Positions 7,385-16,126 of a stretch of 64,000 bases of DNA are shown in pieces. Under the pieces are notes generated by a model. That model was not told where the DNA came from, made no database searches, and saw only the letters and a program-made list of their open reading frames with translations. This DNA is from Marinobacterium aestuarii (GTDB taxonomy: Bacteria > Pseudomonadota > Gammaproteobacteria > Pseudomonadales > Balneatricaceae): positions 2,170,001-2,234,000 of the forward strand of contig NZ_CP015839.1 of NCBI RefSeq assembly GCF_001651805.1. Direction: 5' to 3'. The translations under genes were made by a program, and so were the position numbers. Each line of letters opens with the position of its first letter. The first letter of the stretch is position 1.

Positions 7385-8395
7385 ATGTATCGGTTGAAGA
7401 AGATGAGCATAAGCGTGTTGTGGGCCACGCTGCTGCTGTTGCTGGTCGTGGCGAGTACTGTCGCGGTGTCGGACAGCGCCGGGGTCAATATCAGCGAGGG
7501 GAATAGCACGCGGATCTATGAGTTACCGGCGGGCTCAAGGCCCCACGATGTGGCGCCGGCGCCGGATGGCAAGGTCTGGTATACCGGCCAGCGCCGCGGT
7601 GTGCTCGGGATTCTGGAGCCGCAAAGCGGGGCGGTGCGTGAGGTGTCGCTGGGGCAGGGCTCGGCCCCCCACGGTGTGATTGCGGGGCCGGATGGCGCCG
7701 CCTGGATCACCGATGGCGGCCTGAATGCCATAGTGCGCTTTGATCCGGCATCCGAGGCGGTCACAGTGTTCCCGCTGCCGCCACAAAGGCCCCAAACCAA
7801 CCTGAATACCGCGGCTTTCGATGGCGACGGCCTGCTCTGGTTTACCGGCCAGAACGGAATCTATGGAAGGCTCGATCCTGCCAGTGGTGTAATGCAGGTT
7901 TGGGATGCTCCGCGGGGGCGTGGACCCTATGGCATTACGGCAACGCCCGACGGTGAAATCTACTACGCCTCTCTGGCCGGCAGTTATATTGCCCGTATCG
8001 ATCGCAGCACGGGTGATGCCATCCTGATCGAGTCGCCGCGCGCGGGGCAGGGCGCGCGCAGGGTCTGGTCAGACAGTACCGGCCATATCTGGGTGGCTGA
8101 GTGGAATACCGGCGTCCTCAGTCGGTTTGATCCGCGTGATAGCCGCTGGGCTGGCTGGACGCTGCCGGGCGCGGGGCCACGGGCCTATGCGGTCTATGTG
8201 GATGAGCGCGATATCATCTGGGTCAGCGATTTTGGCGCCAACGCCGTGCTGAGTTTCGACCCGCAAACTGAAACCTTTACCTCTTATCCCGGCAGCGCCC
8301 CCGGCGCCATGGTGCGGCAGATCCTTGGCCGTGCGGGTGAGGTTTGGCTGCCGGAATCCGGTCTCGACCGGCTAGTGCTGATCCGTACCGATTAG
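7385..8395 (+). CDS. Exported Vgb-like (streptogramin lyase-type) beta-propeller protein
   Basis: The 336-residue protein has an N-terminal membrane segment or signal peptide at residues 9-30, then about seven propeller blades marked by GxxWxT-type strands (GKVWYTGQ, AAWITDGG, LLWFTGQ, EIYYASLAG, HIWVAEWN, IIWVSDFG, EVWLPESG). This matches the virginiamycin B lyase fold. Genuine Vgb enzymes are cytosolic, whereas this protein is exported and sits far from resistance genes, so antibiotic cleavage is doubtful. A periplasmic binding or lactone-handling role is as likely. Confidence 0.75.
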   Translation: MYRLKKMSISVLWATLLLLLVVASTVAVSDSAGVNISEGNSTRIYELPAGSRPHDVAPAPDGKVWYTGQRRGVLGILEPQSGAVREVSLGQGSAPHGVIAGPDGAAWITDGGLNAIVRFDPASEAVTVFPLPPQRPQTNLNTAAFDGDGLLWFTGQNGIYGRLDPASGVMQVWDAPRGRGPYGITATPDGEIYYASLAGSYIARIDRSTGDAILIESPRAGQGARRVWSDSTGHIWVAEWNTGVLSRFDPRDSRWAGWTLPGAGPRAYAVYVDERDIIWVSDFGANAVLSFDPQTETFTSYPGSAPGAMVRQILGRAGEVWLPESGLDRLVLIRTD

Positions 8396-8551
8396 CGCAG
8401 CTCAGGGCGGTGCGAGTCGCTGCTACACATTACGCGCTATCAACGTATATATTGATACCGCGATATTGTTCAACTTAACCCCGCTTTCCATACTGCAGGC
8501 ATGAGGGGTTTTAGGCCTCTCTCCGATAACTATAAAAACCTGGAGAAAACG

Positions 8552-8758
8552 ATGGCAACACACACCAGCGATCGACCTATCCCTGCCGCCGACACCGGGC
8601 AAGCGGAGTTTGCTCAGGACCTTGAGCGCCGTATCGGCATTTACGAAGAGCTGGATGCCCACGGCGATATGGCCGGCGCCCTGGGCTCCGGCGAATATAC
8701 CCTTATCTTCCTGCTGACCCTTGGCCTCGTTGTCACCTTCTACCTGTGGGGGTATTGA
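8552..8758 (+). CDS. Small single-span membrane protein preceding an NCS1 permease
   Basis: A 68-codon ORF starts at ATG 8552 with GGAGA six bases upstream. The product has a polar N-terminal half (FAQDLERRIGIYEELD) and one C-terminal transmembrane helix (LIFLLTLGLVVTFYLWGY). Its stop codon is two bases from the start of the NCS1 permease gene, so the two should be translationally coupled. I do not recognise the family. The arrangement recalls small accessory peptides beside other transporters, such as DUF4212 or DUF485 beside SSS symporters, so a permease subunit is a reasonable inference. Confidence 0.75.
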   Translation: MATHTSDRPIPAADTGQAEFAQDLERRIGIYEELDAHGDMAGALGSGEYTLIFLLTLGLVVTFYLWGY

Positions 8759-8760
8759 GC

Positions 8761-10251
8761 ATGTCTTCGACTAAACAAGCGGACCTGAGACTGGCCGCCG
8801 AGCGCGGCGATGCGCCTCTGCTTCCCGCCGAGCGGATGTGGGGTTTCTGGGAATTCACCTACGCCAACTCGGCCCTGGCCATTGCCACCTGGGCCTTTCT
8901 GATTGGCGGCGCCACGGCACTCTTTGTTGGCGTCAAGGCGGGCATTGCCGCCATCGTGATCGGTAACATCCTGGGTGTGCTGATCATGGCGCTGTCGACC
9001 TGCGTGGCCAGCGGCAAATACGGCACCGAGCAATTTACCTTCCTGCGCAGCATGTTTGGCCGCAACGGCAGCCGGCTGGTGTACCTGCTGGCGGTGGTCT
9101 TTCTGACCATGGGCTGGCTGGCCGTACTGGGGCTGATGTTCGGGCGCTCCATCGACAGTCTGGCCGGGCTTGTCACCGATAGGGCGGCGGAGCCTCAGGG
9201 TTGGCTGGTGTATCTGGCCGCCTTCTTCGCCATAGGCCTGACCGCCTTTATCGTCGCCAGGGGTCCGACCTCCATCAAGGTGTTCAACACCATCATAGCG
9301 CCGACCCTGGTGATCATCATGGGCGTGATGCTGTACCTGATCTTCAGCAACAGCAGCATGGCCGAACTGATGGCATTGCCGGCACTGGATGAGCCCTTTG
9401 AAGACAAACAGCTCAACTTCATGATCGCGGTGGAAGTGAACATGGCGGCGGGTTTCTCCTGGTGGCCCTATATCGGCAACCTGGCGCGCCTGAGCAAGAA
9501 CGAACGCACCGCTTTCTGGCCCAATATCGTCGGCGTCTTCGGTGCGGCTGTGCTGGGGGAAGTGGTTGGCCTGCTGGCGGCGGCCAAGTTTGGGGACAGT
9601 GATCCGACGGTCTGGATGACGCAGATCGGTGGCTTTGCCTTCGGCATAGTGGCGCTGTGCTTTGTTGCCTTTGCCAATGTCACCAGCATGGCGAACATTC
9701 TCTATACCTCGATCGTGGGCCTGCGGCAGGTGGTGGGGGAGAGTCTGCGGCATATTCGCTGGGAGCTGCTGGTGGTGCTGTTCTGCATAGCGCCGGTGAT
9801 CATCGTCTTCACGGTGCCCGGTATCTATGATGGCTTCTTTATCTTCCTGGTCTGGACCTCGGCCCTGAACAGCGCCCTGGCCGGCATCGGCATCGCCGAT
9901 TACTTTATCCTGCGACGTCAGCGGGTCAGCCTGCGGCATGTGTTTGCATCCAATGCCCAGTCTGCCTTCCGTTACTGGCATGGCGTTAACCCCGCAGCCC
10001 TGGTGGCGCTGGTGGCCGGATTCGCGATCTATGTGTGGATCTTCAATCCGCAGACACTGGACAGCGCCGGCATCTTTGCCTTTATCTCCGCCTCGCTGCC
10101 CTCCTGTGCACTGGCAGCGGTGGTGCATATGGTTCTTACGCGCTTTTTCGTTGCCCGCACCGGCTGGGGTGACTACCCCCAGGGGCTTGCCAACAGCAGT
10201 GCCCAAAGAAACGCTCAGGACGATATGCAGCCGGTGGTGAGGGCTGAGTGA
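8761..10251 (+). CDS. NCS1-family permease (cytosine/purine or related substrate)
   Basis: The 496-residue protein has about twelve transmembrane helices and the NCS1 pattern: an N-terminal MWGFWEFTYANSALAIATWAF segment, a long run of hydrophobic helices, and a motif around FSWWPYIGNLARLSKNE. NCS1 proteins import nucleobases, hydantoins, allantoin or thiamin with H+ or Na+. The substrate cannot be told from sequence alone. Start ATG 8761 is two bases after the small membrane protein gene. It ends before a bidirectional terminator shared with the convergent LysR gene. Confidence 0.85.
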   Translation: MSSTKQADLRLAAERGDAPLLPAERMWGFWEFTYANSALAIATWAFLIGGATALFVGVKAGIAAIVIGNILGVLIMALSTCVASGKYGTEQFTFLRSMFGRNGSRLVYLLAVVFLTMGWLAVLGLMFGRSIDSLAGLVTDRAAEPQGWLVYLAAFFAIGLTAFIVARGPTSIKVFNTIIAPTLVIIMGVMLYLIFSNSSMAELMALPALDEPFEDKQLNFMIAVEVNMAAGFSWWPYIGNLARLSKNERTAFWPNIVGVFGAAVLGEVVGLLAAAKFGDSDPTVWMTQIGGFAFGIVALCFVAFANVTSMANILYTSIVGLRQVVGESLRHIRWELLVVLFCIAPVIIVFTVPGIYDGFFIFLVWTSALNSALAGIGIADYFILRRQRVSLRHVFASNAQSAFRYWHGVNPAALVALVAGFAIYVWIFNPQTLDSAGIFAFISASLPSCALAAVVHMVLTRFFVARTGWGDYPQGLANSSAQRNAQDDMQPVVRAE

Positions 10252-10337
10252 TAAGCACCCGCCGGTAAATGGTGATTGGTCATTAGGAATTGGTGACTAG
10301 TGATTGGTTGTTAGTGAGTGGAGAGCAGTAAGCAGAG

Positions 10338-10379
10338 CAAAAGGGTGGCAGCGTCTAACGGACGTCGCCACCCTTTTTT
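10338..10379. terminator. Bidirectional terminator between the NCS1 permease and LysR genes
   Basis: The arms AAAGGGTGGC and GCCACCCTTT around a 17-base inner region (itself able to pair) are followed by a thymine run. Adenines on the left side allow it to stop the leftward lysR transcript as well. The 60 bp before it is a low-complexity stretch rich in GTGATTGGT-like words. Confidence 0.85.
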
Positions 10380-10380
10380 G

Positions 10381-11319
10381 TTACTCCTTGGGTGCGTCCG
10401 GGTCTGTTTCCATCTGCTGGCGTATGCAGCGGGTGAATGCCTGGGCGGCGCGATTGCGCTCGCTCTTGCGATAGGCGAGGTAAAACTGCTCGTGGTACGA
10501 CAGCGTATCTTCCATCAGCGGGCGCATCTGCCCCGCATCCACCCACTGGGCGGCGTAGTGGGACGGCAGGTAGCCCAGAAAACCGCCGGACAAAATCATC
10601 AGGGCGATGCTTTCCATATGGGAGGCGGTGGCCTGATGCTTGAATTCCAGCGCCTGGGGCGGTTGCCAGTCGCGCATATAGGAGCGACCCGCATAGGCGC
10701 ACTGGCTGATCATTTCAATGCTAATGTCGGCGTCCGGCAGTTCAAAGAGGGCGTGGTCGGTGCCGCAATAGAGCCTTTGCTGTTCCAGGTAGGTGGGAAT
10801 AAAGCGCACCGAGCTGTGCAGTCGCGACATCGGCGAGAGGATGGCGTGGTAGTGCTCCTCCATCAGCCCCTGCAGCAGTTCCTGGGGTGAGGACACATTG
10901 ATATGCAGTTTGACCTCAGGCGCCAGGCGGGCGAAGTCGCCGATGCCCCGGTGCAGCTTGATCTCCTGATTGCTGGCGATGGCATCGACAATGCCAAAGT
11001 GCAGGTCACCAATCAGCTGGCCTCTTGTGTTGCCCACCATGCCGCGAAAATTCTCCACCGCACGAAACAGGTTCAGGGAGGCATCGAACACGATCTGCCC
11101 CTCTTCGGTCAGGTGGAAACCCTTGCGACCCCGTTCGCACAGGCGCATGCCCAGGCGCTCCTCCAGCTGGCCGATCTGGATACTGATGGTGGACTGCGAT
11201 ACCCCCAGCTCATCCTGGGCGGCGGCAAAGCCCTTGTTGTGTACCACGGCATGGAATACCCGCAGCAGGCGCAGGTCGAAGTCGGCAAGGTTCGGCAGGC
11301 TGTAGTGACGAGCGGTCAT
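10381..11319 (-). CDS. LysR-family transcriptional regulator
   Basis: The 312-residue protein begins with an N-terminal winged helix (NKGFAAAQDELGVSQSTISIQIGQLEERLG) followed by a LysR effector-binding domain with the dimer/ligand segment GDLHFGIVDAI. It is convergent to the NCS1 permease operon and its promoter faces the cyclase/AAA gene. LysR proteins usually regulate a divergent or nearby operon with a small-molecule co-inducer. Which neighbour it controls is not evident. Confidence 0.88.
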   Translation of the reverse strand: MTARHYSLPNLADFDLRLLRVFHAVVHNKGFAAAQDELGVSQSTISIQIGQLEERLGMRLCERGRKGFHLTEEGQIVFDASLNLFRAVENFRGMVGNTRGQLIGDLHFGIVDAIASNQEIKLHRGIGDFARLAPEVKLHINVSSPQELLQGLMEEHYHAILSPMSRLHSSVRFIPTYLEQQRLYCGTDHALFELPDADISIEMISQCAYAGRSYMRDWQPPQALEFKHQATASHMESIALMILSGGFLGYLPSHYAAQWVDAGQMRPLMEDTLSYHEQFYLAYRKSERNRAAQAFTRCIRQQMETDPDAPKE

Positions 11320-11814
11320 ATGCTTCTTCTTTTATCAAAGTAACTCTCAGTACAGTATTATTGCTCAATGTTATGGGTACGGCTACCGGGGGCAATGTTG
11401 TTGTTGGCGTTTGGGCAGATGTGGGCAGAGTCGGTAGAGACTGAGATATACGAATTATCAAAAGAGTCGATCTACCCAGATGTATTGCCAGCGGACAGTT
11501 TGCGGTGAAGATCCGAAGGATCGTAACCCAACAGCGGGGTGCTGCCTTCTTTCAATGTTGTCGAATTATTGGAGTGTTACCGATGTTGGATAATCCGGTT
11601 TCGCCCCTTGGGCGACTCACTTTTCTTCGAACGGCCGAAGTAAAGTAAGCAATACCTTTTAATCTTGAAGAATACGCCCGAAGAAGCCGTGACACTGCGC
11701 GCTGGAATGCTGGGGGTGCCTCTGGATGGGCGGGCTATGCTGTTAACAACGGCCGCATCCCTCTGCCGACATCGACAAGGGCTCTGTGGGCAGCAAAACA
11801 ATTCGAGGGGCCTC
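11320..11814. other. Intergenic region between lysR and the cyclase/AAA gene
   Basis: These 495 bp hold no convincing gene; the open frame from 11665 is a shadow of the downstream gene upstream of its ribosome site. The region contains the divergent promoters and, at 11619-11646, an inverted repeat (ACTTTTCTTCG against CGAAGTAAAGT). Confidence 0.6.
11619..11646. repeat. Inverted repeat of a widespread ACTTTCTT/AAAGTAAG type
   Basis: Arms of eleven bases with one internal T-T mismatch flank six bases. From memory, similar CTCACTTTTCTT...AAAGTAAGC elements occur between genes in many proteobacteria, with no agreed function. It could be a transcript-end hairpin. Confidence 0.5.
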
Positions 11815-14800
11815 ATGCGCTGCGCCGGCTGCGGGTTCGAAAATCCCAGGGGAGCCAGGTTCTGCAATCAGTGCGGTGGCGCTCTGGCGCGCAGTTGCCC
11901 CAGCTGTGGCCATACACTGAGGCCGGCGGCCAAGTTCTGCGACGAGTGCGGCGCCGGGTTGTCACACACTGACGCCGATGTGGCGGCGCCCGCAGATGCC
12001 CCGGCGCCGATTCACTACACACCACAACATCTGGCCGAACGCATCCTGGCCGAGCAGGCGGCACAGCGTACGCGGGGTGGCCGCGGCGGTGAACGCAAGA
12101 TTGTCTCAGCACTGTTCGCCGACATGGCCGGTTCCACCGCGCTGATCCAGAACCTCGATCCGGAACAGGTGCGCAACCTGATTGATCCGATACTGGCGCT
12201 GATGATGGAGGCGGTGCATCACTACGAAGGCTATGTCGCCAAGTCCCTGGGCGATGGCATTCTGGCGCTGTTCGGCGCGCCCATCGCCCACGAGGATCAC
12301 CCGCAGCGGGCGCTTTATGCTGCGCTGCGCATGCAGGAAGCGATGCACCGGTATGCCGATCGCGTGCGTCTGGAACAGGAGATACCGCTGCAGATCCGTG
12401 TTGGCATTCATACCGGGGAGGTGGTGGTGCGCTCCATCCACACCGAGGATCTGCGTGCCGACTATGAACCGGTGGGGCAGTCCATTCACCTGGCATCGCG
12501 CATGGAAGGGCTGGCGACACCGGGGTCCATTGTTGTTAGCGGGGCGACCCACCGCCTGGCCGAAGGCTATTTTGAGTTCAAGGCCCTGGGGGCTATCCCG
12601 GTCAAGGGCGTTGCCGAACCGCTTGATGTATACGAAGTGCTGGGCAGCGGCCCCTTGCGCACCCGGCTGCAGATCGCCGCACGTCGCGGCCTGGCGCCCT
12701 TTGTTGGTCGCCAACCGGAGCTGGGACAGCTTTGCGGGGCGCTGTCGCGGATGCAAAACTCCCGTGGCCAGGTCGTCGGGGTGGTGGGGGAACCGGGCGT
12801 GGGAAAATCACGCCTGTTCTACGAGTTCCGGCCCCGGGCGCAGCAGGACTGCCTGGTGCTGGAAACCTTCTCGGTGTCCCACGGCAAGGCCTTTGCCTAT
12901 CTGCCGTTGATCGAGTTGCTCAGGGCCTATCTGCAGATCGGCCCCCAGGACGATGAACGGCTTCGCCGCGAAAAGGTGACCGGCAAGGTGCTGACGCTGG
13001 ACCGCAGGCTCGAAGACAGCCTGCCCTATCTGTTTTATTTGCTGGGTCTGGCTGACGCGAACGCAGCGCTGGCACAGATGGATTCACAGCTGCGGCGTCA
13101 GCGTACCTTTGATGCCATCCGGCAGCTCTTGCTGCGCGAGAGCCTCAACCAGCCGGTGGTGGTTATCTTCGAGGACCTGCAGTGGCTGGACAGCGAAACC
13201 GGCCTGTTTCTGGATCACCTGATCGAGGGTATCGCAAGTAGCAGGCTGCTGTTGCTGGTTAACTATAGGCCCGAGTACCAGCATGACTGGGGAGGCCGCA
13301 GCAATTATACCCAGCTGCGGCTGGATCCCCTGGGGCAGGCTGAGGCGCAGGAGTTGCTCGGTTCTCTGCTGGGGGGTGACCCCACCCTGGCCGCCATCAA
13401 ACCGATGATCATGGCCCAGACCGAAGGCAATCCGTTCTTCCTTGAAGAGGTGGTGCAGACCCTGGTCGAAGAGGGAAGGCTACTGGGCGGGCCCGGTTAC
13501 TATCGACTCGAACAGGCGCCTGAAAGCCTGCAAATTCCGACCACCGTGCAGGGTGTGCTGAGTGCCCGTATCGACCGCCTCGCCGCCGACGAAAAAGAGC
13601 TGCTGCAGACGCTGGCGGTGATCGGCAAGGAATTTCCCTGGAGCCTGGTGCAGCAGGTGGTGGATAGGCCTGAGGGCGAGTTGCGGCGGCTATTGTCCCG
13701 TCTGCAGACCGGCGAGTTCCTCTACGAGCGGGCGGCGTTTCCGGAAGTGGAATATACCTTCAAGCATGGCCTGACCCAGGAGGTGGCCTACGGCTCGCTG
13801 CTGAGCGAACGGCGCAATACGCTGCACGAACGCAGCGCGCAGGCGATCGAAGCGCTGTTCCAGGAGCATTTGGAAGACCATTGCAACGAGCTGGCCCATC
13901 ACTACAGCCGCAGTGGCAACATCTCTAAAGCGGTGGAGTACCTGCAGCGTGCCGGCGAACAGGCGCTGCACCGTTCGGCCAACAGCGAGGCGGTCGATCA
14001 CCTGGGCGCGGCGCTGGAACTGCTCGCACGCCTGCCCGATACGCCCGAACGGCAGCGTCAGGAACTGGGGCTGCAACTGGCGCTGGGTCCGGTCTGGATG
14101 GCGATCAGGGGCTATGCCGCCTGCGAAGTGGAGACGACGTATCGCCGGGCGCTGGCGCTCAGTCAGCACAGTGGTGACGTTCCCGGCCAGTTCACCGCGC
14201 TCTTCGGGCTGGATGCCTACTACGTGGTGAGAGGAGAGCTGCAGGCTGCAAAAGATATGGCCGAGCAGTTGCTGCAACTGGCCGAGCGCGAGCAGGATAC
14301 CGATTTTTTGCTGGAGGCCCATGGTTCAGTCGGTCCTGTACTGTTTCCGCTGGGCGAGCTGGCAGCGGCCCGCAAGACTCTGGAGCAGGGCGTCGCCCTC
14401 TACGATCCCCGGCAGCACCGCTCCCACGCCTTTCTGTATGGCCTGGACCCGGGCGTGCTCTGCCTGTGCTATCTGGCCCTGACGCTGGAACTGTCGGGCG
14501 AACCGGCGCTGGCATACGCCCGCAACGAAGAGGTGCTGGCCCTGGCGCGGCAGCTGTCGCACCCCATCAGCCTGGCATTTGCCCTGGATTATGCCGCTGA
14601 GCTGCACCTGTTTCGCCAGGAGAGCGAACTGGCACTGTCCTGTGCCGAGGCCGCGATAGAACTGTCGACCGAGCAGGGCTTTTCATACTGGCTGGCCCAT
14701 GGCCGTATCCTGCGCGCCTGGGCACTGGCCGCACAGGGCGATCAGGCGGCTGGCATTGAGCAGATCCGACAGGGCATTAAGGCGTACCGCGCCACAGGCG

Positions 14801-15243
14801 CGGACATGTTTGTGACCCATTTCATGGGGCTGCTGGCCGAGGCCCTGGCCAGGGCCGGGCAGACCACAGCAGCGCTGCCGGTGCTGGATGATGCCCTGGC
14901 GCTGGTGGCGAAAACCCAGGAGCGGTTCTACGAGGCCGAGCTTTATCGGCTCAGGGGCGAATGCCTGGTAGCGCAGGTGCCGTCCCCGGGCTCGGAATCC
15001 GCGTTGGCCCTGCAGGTCGAAGACTGTTTTCAGCGTGCCATTGATATCGCTCACCGGCAGGGCGCCCGGCTGCTGGAATGGCGGGGAATGCTGTCCCTGG
15101 CACAGCTGCAGGTGCAGCAGAATCGGCCGGAGGAGGCGCGGGAGCTGCTGAAGGCCATCTGCAGCGCCGCGCCGGAAAACGACGACATTACTAGTGTCAG
15201 CACCGCCAGAGCCCTGCTGATGAAACTGGACGGGGCGGGGTGA
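11815..15243 (+). CDS. Zinc-ribbon / class III cyclase / AAA ATPase / TPR signalling protein
   Basis: The 1142-residue protein starts at ATG 11815 with GAGGGG upstream. Domain order: double zinc ribbon (cysteines 3, 6, 17, 20, 28, 31, 42, 45); class III nucleotide cyclase domain, residues ~93-280 (metal aspartates D103 in FADMAGST and D147 in LGDGILALFG, K143); a STAND/AAA ATPase with Walker A GEPGVGKS at 325-332 and Walker B IFED around 453; then about 500 residues of TPR-like helices. The usual catalytic asparagine position (GxxVNxAxR) is histidine (GQSIHLASR, H225) while R229 is kept, so cyclase activity is uncertain. The architecture is that of large multidomain signal-transduction ATPases. 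Cytosolic. Confidence 0.85.
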   Translation: MRCAGCGFENPRGARFCNQCGGALARSCPSCGHTLRPAAKFCDECGAGLSHTDADVAAPADAPAPIHYTPQHLAERILAEQAAQRTRGGRGGERKIVSALFADMAGSTALIQNLDPEQVRNLIDPILALMMEAVHHYEGYVAKSLGDGILALFGAPIAHEDHPQRALYAALRMQEAMHRYADRVRLEQEIPLQIRVGIHTGEVVVRSIHTEDLRADYEPVGQSIHLASRMEGLATPGSIVVSGATHRLAEGYFEFKALGAIPVKGVAEPLDVYEVLGSGPLRTRLQIAARRGLAPFVGRQPELGQLCGALSRMQNSRGQVVGVVGEPGVGKSRLFYEFRPRAQQDCLVLETFSVSHGKAFAYLPLIELLRAYLQIGPQDDERLRREKVTGKVLTLDRRLEDSLPYLFYLLGLADANAALAQMDSQLRRQRTFDAIRQLLLRESLNQPVVVIFEDLQWLDSETGLFLDHLIEGIASSRLLLLVNYRPEYQHDWGGRSNYTQLRLDPLGQAEAQELLGSLLGGDPTLAAIKPMIMAQTEGNPFFLEEVVQTLVEEGRLLGGPGYYRLEQAPESLQIPTTVQGVLSARIDRLAADEKELLQTLAVIGKEFPWSLVQQVVDRPEGELRRLLSRLQTGEFLYERAAFPEVEYTFKHGLTQEVAYGSLLSERRNTLHERSAQAIEALFQEHLEDHCNELAHHYSRSGNISKAVEYLQRAGEQALHRSANSEAVDHLGAALELLARLPDTPERQRQELGLQLALGPVWMAIRGYAACEVETTYRRALALSQHSGDVPGQFTALFGLDAYYVVRGELQAAKDMAEQLLQLAEREQDTDFLLEAHGSVGPVLFPLGELAAARKTLEQGVALYDPRQHRSHAFLYGLDPGVLCLCYLALTLELSGEPALAYARNEEVLALARQLSHPISLAFALDYAAELHLFRQESELALSCAEAAIELSTEQGFSYWLAHGRILRAWALAAQGDQAAGIEQIRQGIKAYRATGADMFVTHFMGLLAEALARAGQTTAALPVLDDALALVAKTQERFYEAELYRLRGECLVAQVPSPGSESALALQVEDCFQRAIDIAHRQGARLLEWRGMLSLAQLQVQQNRPEEARELLKAICSAAPENDDITSVSTARALLMKLDGAG

Positions 15244-15284
15244 GTCTGGAAAAAGTGATACATGCTTAAAAAATGTTCACGCTC

Positions 15285-15628
15285 TCACCCTGAGATCACG
15301 GCCGGGCAGTTAGCGCCGCGCACCCCTATGCTGGCCCGTGCCATCACCGGACAGGGGATGCCGTAATGCACGCTCGGCTTGCCCGAGAGATTCACCAGCC
15401 CCATGACGATAAAGCCGGCAAGGAGAATGGCGGCGAATACCGTCCAGCCATTGAGGCCGTAGGAGATGAACAGGGATGCCACCAGAGTATAGCCAGCGAT
15501 TGGATGTCGTTCGATCAGACATTGAATATTTCGAACCAGCCCCAGGTGCGCTTTTCGGCCGGAATCGGCGCCAGGTCCTCGTTGTGGAGGCTCGAGTCGC
15601 TCTTCTCAATCTTCAGAACTTTGCCCAT
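15285..15628 (-). pseudogene. Broken NCS1 permease gene (5' part)
   Basis: Read leftward from ATG 15626-15628, the frame encodes an NCS1 N-terminus (EKRTWGWFEIFNV) closely like the intact permease at 16107-17558. A TGA at 15515-15517 replaces the tryptophan codon of the conserved FNxWxNDIQS segment. About four bases are missing near 15495, shifting the frame. The rest (VASLFISYGLNGWTVFAAIL, VNLSG, YGIPCPVMARAS) follows in another frame to 15285, where similarity ends. It is therefore triply damaged: nonsense, frameshift and 3' truncation. Confidence 0.85.
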
Positions 15629-15703
15629 TTCTATCCACCGCTGTTGTTGTAATTCAGATTTTGGATACAAATTAACCATAAATAAAACAATATTGTAAAC
15701 ACA

Positions 15704-15715
15704 ATTGTTGACAAT
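15704..15715. promoter_or_regulatory. Possible GntR/FadR-type operator upstream of the permease pseudogene
   Basis: ATTGTTGACAAT is a 12-bp near-palindrome with TTGT and ACAA half-sites. A second TTGT...ACAA pair lies just before it (TTGTAAACACAA at 15693-15704). The stretch is AT-rich and sits about 65-90 bp upstream of the pseudogene start. TTGT-NN-ACAA sites are known for FCD-type GntR regulators; the assignment is inference. Confidence 0.35.
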
Positions 15716-15930
15716 TGCGGTAGTAAAACGATACAACTTGATCTTGATTCATTGCCAGCCGACCCGGGCTAGACCGCATCCGACAGCGCTAACCAATGGA
15801 AATCGTGGGCGCAAAAGAGGGAGAACAGCGGCGAACCGACAGGCATATGCAGGAGGGAATCTCAGGGCTGGCGAGCCTGCGGCCCCGCAGGGGGCCTTAT
15901 CGAGCCGGTATGACAGTAGCGTTCAGTATT

Positions 15931-15952
15931 GATGATGCATGGATGCATCATC
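15931..15952. promoter_or_regulatory. Perfect 22-bp palindromic element upstream of the second NCS1 permease
   Basis: Ten-base arms GATGATGCAT and ATGCATCATC flank GG. It is followed by a smaller inverted repeat, TTGGCCGAAGGCCGA. It lies 155 bp upstream of the permease start. It could be an operator or a cruciform-prone scar; no open frame covers it. Confidence 0.4.
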
Positions 15953-16048
15953 ATTGGCCGAAGGCCGATGCGAGCCCTTTAGACATGATGTTTTGACCTG
16001 GCCTAGTCTTTAGAAGCCGACAACGAGCAGAGGCCTTGGATTCTGAGC

Positions 16049-16126
16049 GTGGCAAAGGAACTCAGCAATGCAACCCGACAACAACAAGTGGCAAAGGAGT
16101 TCAGCAATGCAACCCGACAACAATAT
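16049..16126 (+). repeat. Tandem duplication (39-bp period) of ribosome site plus start codon
   Basis: Two near-identical copies (16049-16087 and 16088-16126) each hold an AAAGGA ribosome site and an ATG followed by QPDNN codons. The second copy has the better ribosome site (AAAGGAG). The period is a multiple of three, so both starts are in frame with the permease. Confidence 0.85.

Noticed and set aside
8740-10206. Long leftward open frame (488 codons) opposite the NCS1 permease gene
   Set aside because: It lies on the opposite strand of a gene with clear transmembrane and NCS1 motifs; its product is low-complexity H/Q/D/G-rich, typical of antisense frames in GC-rich DNA.
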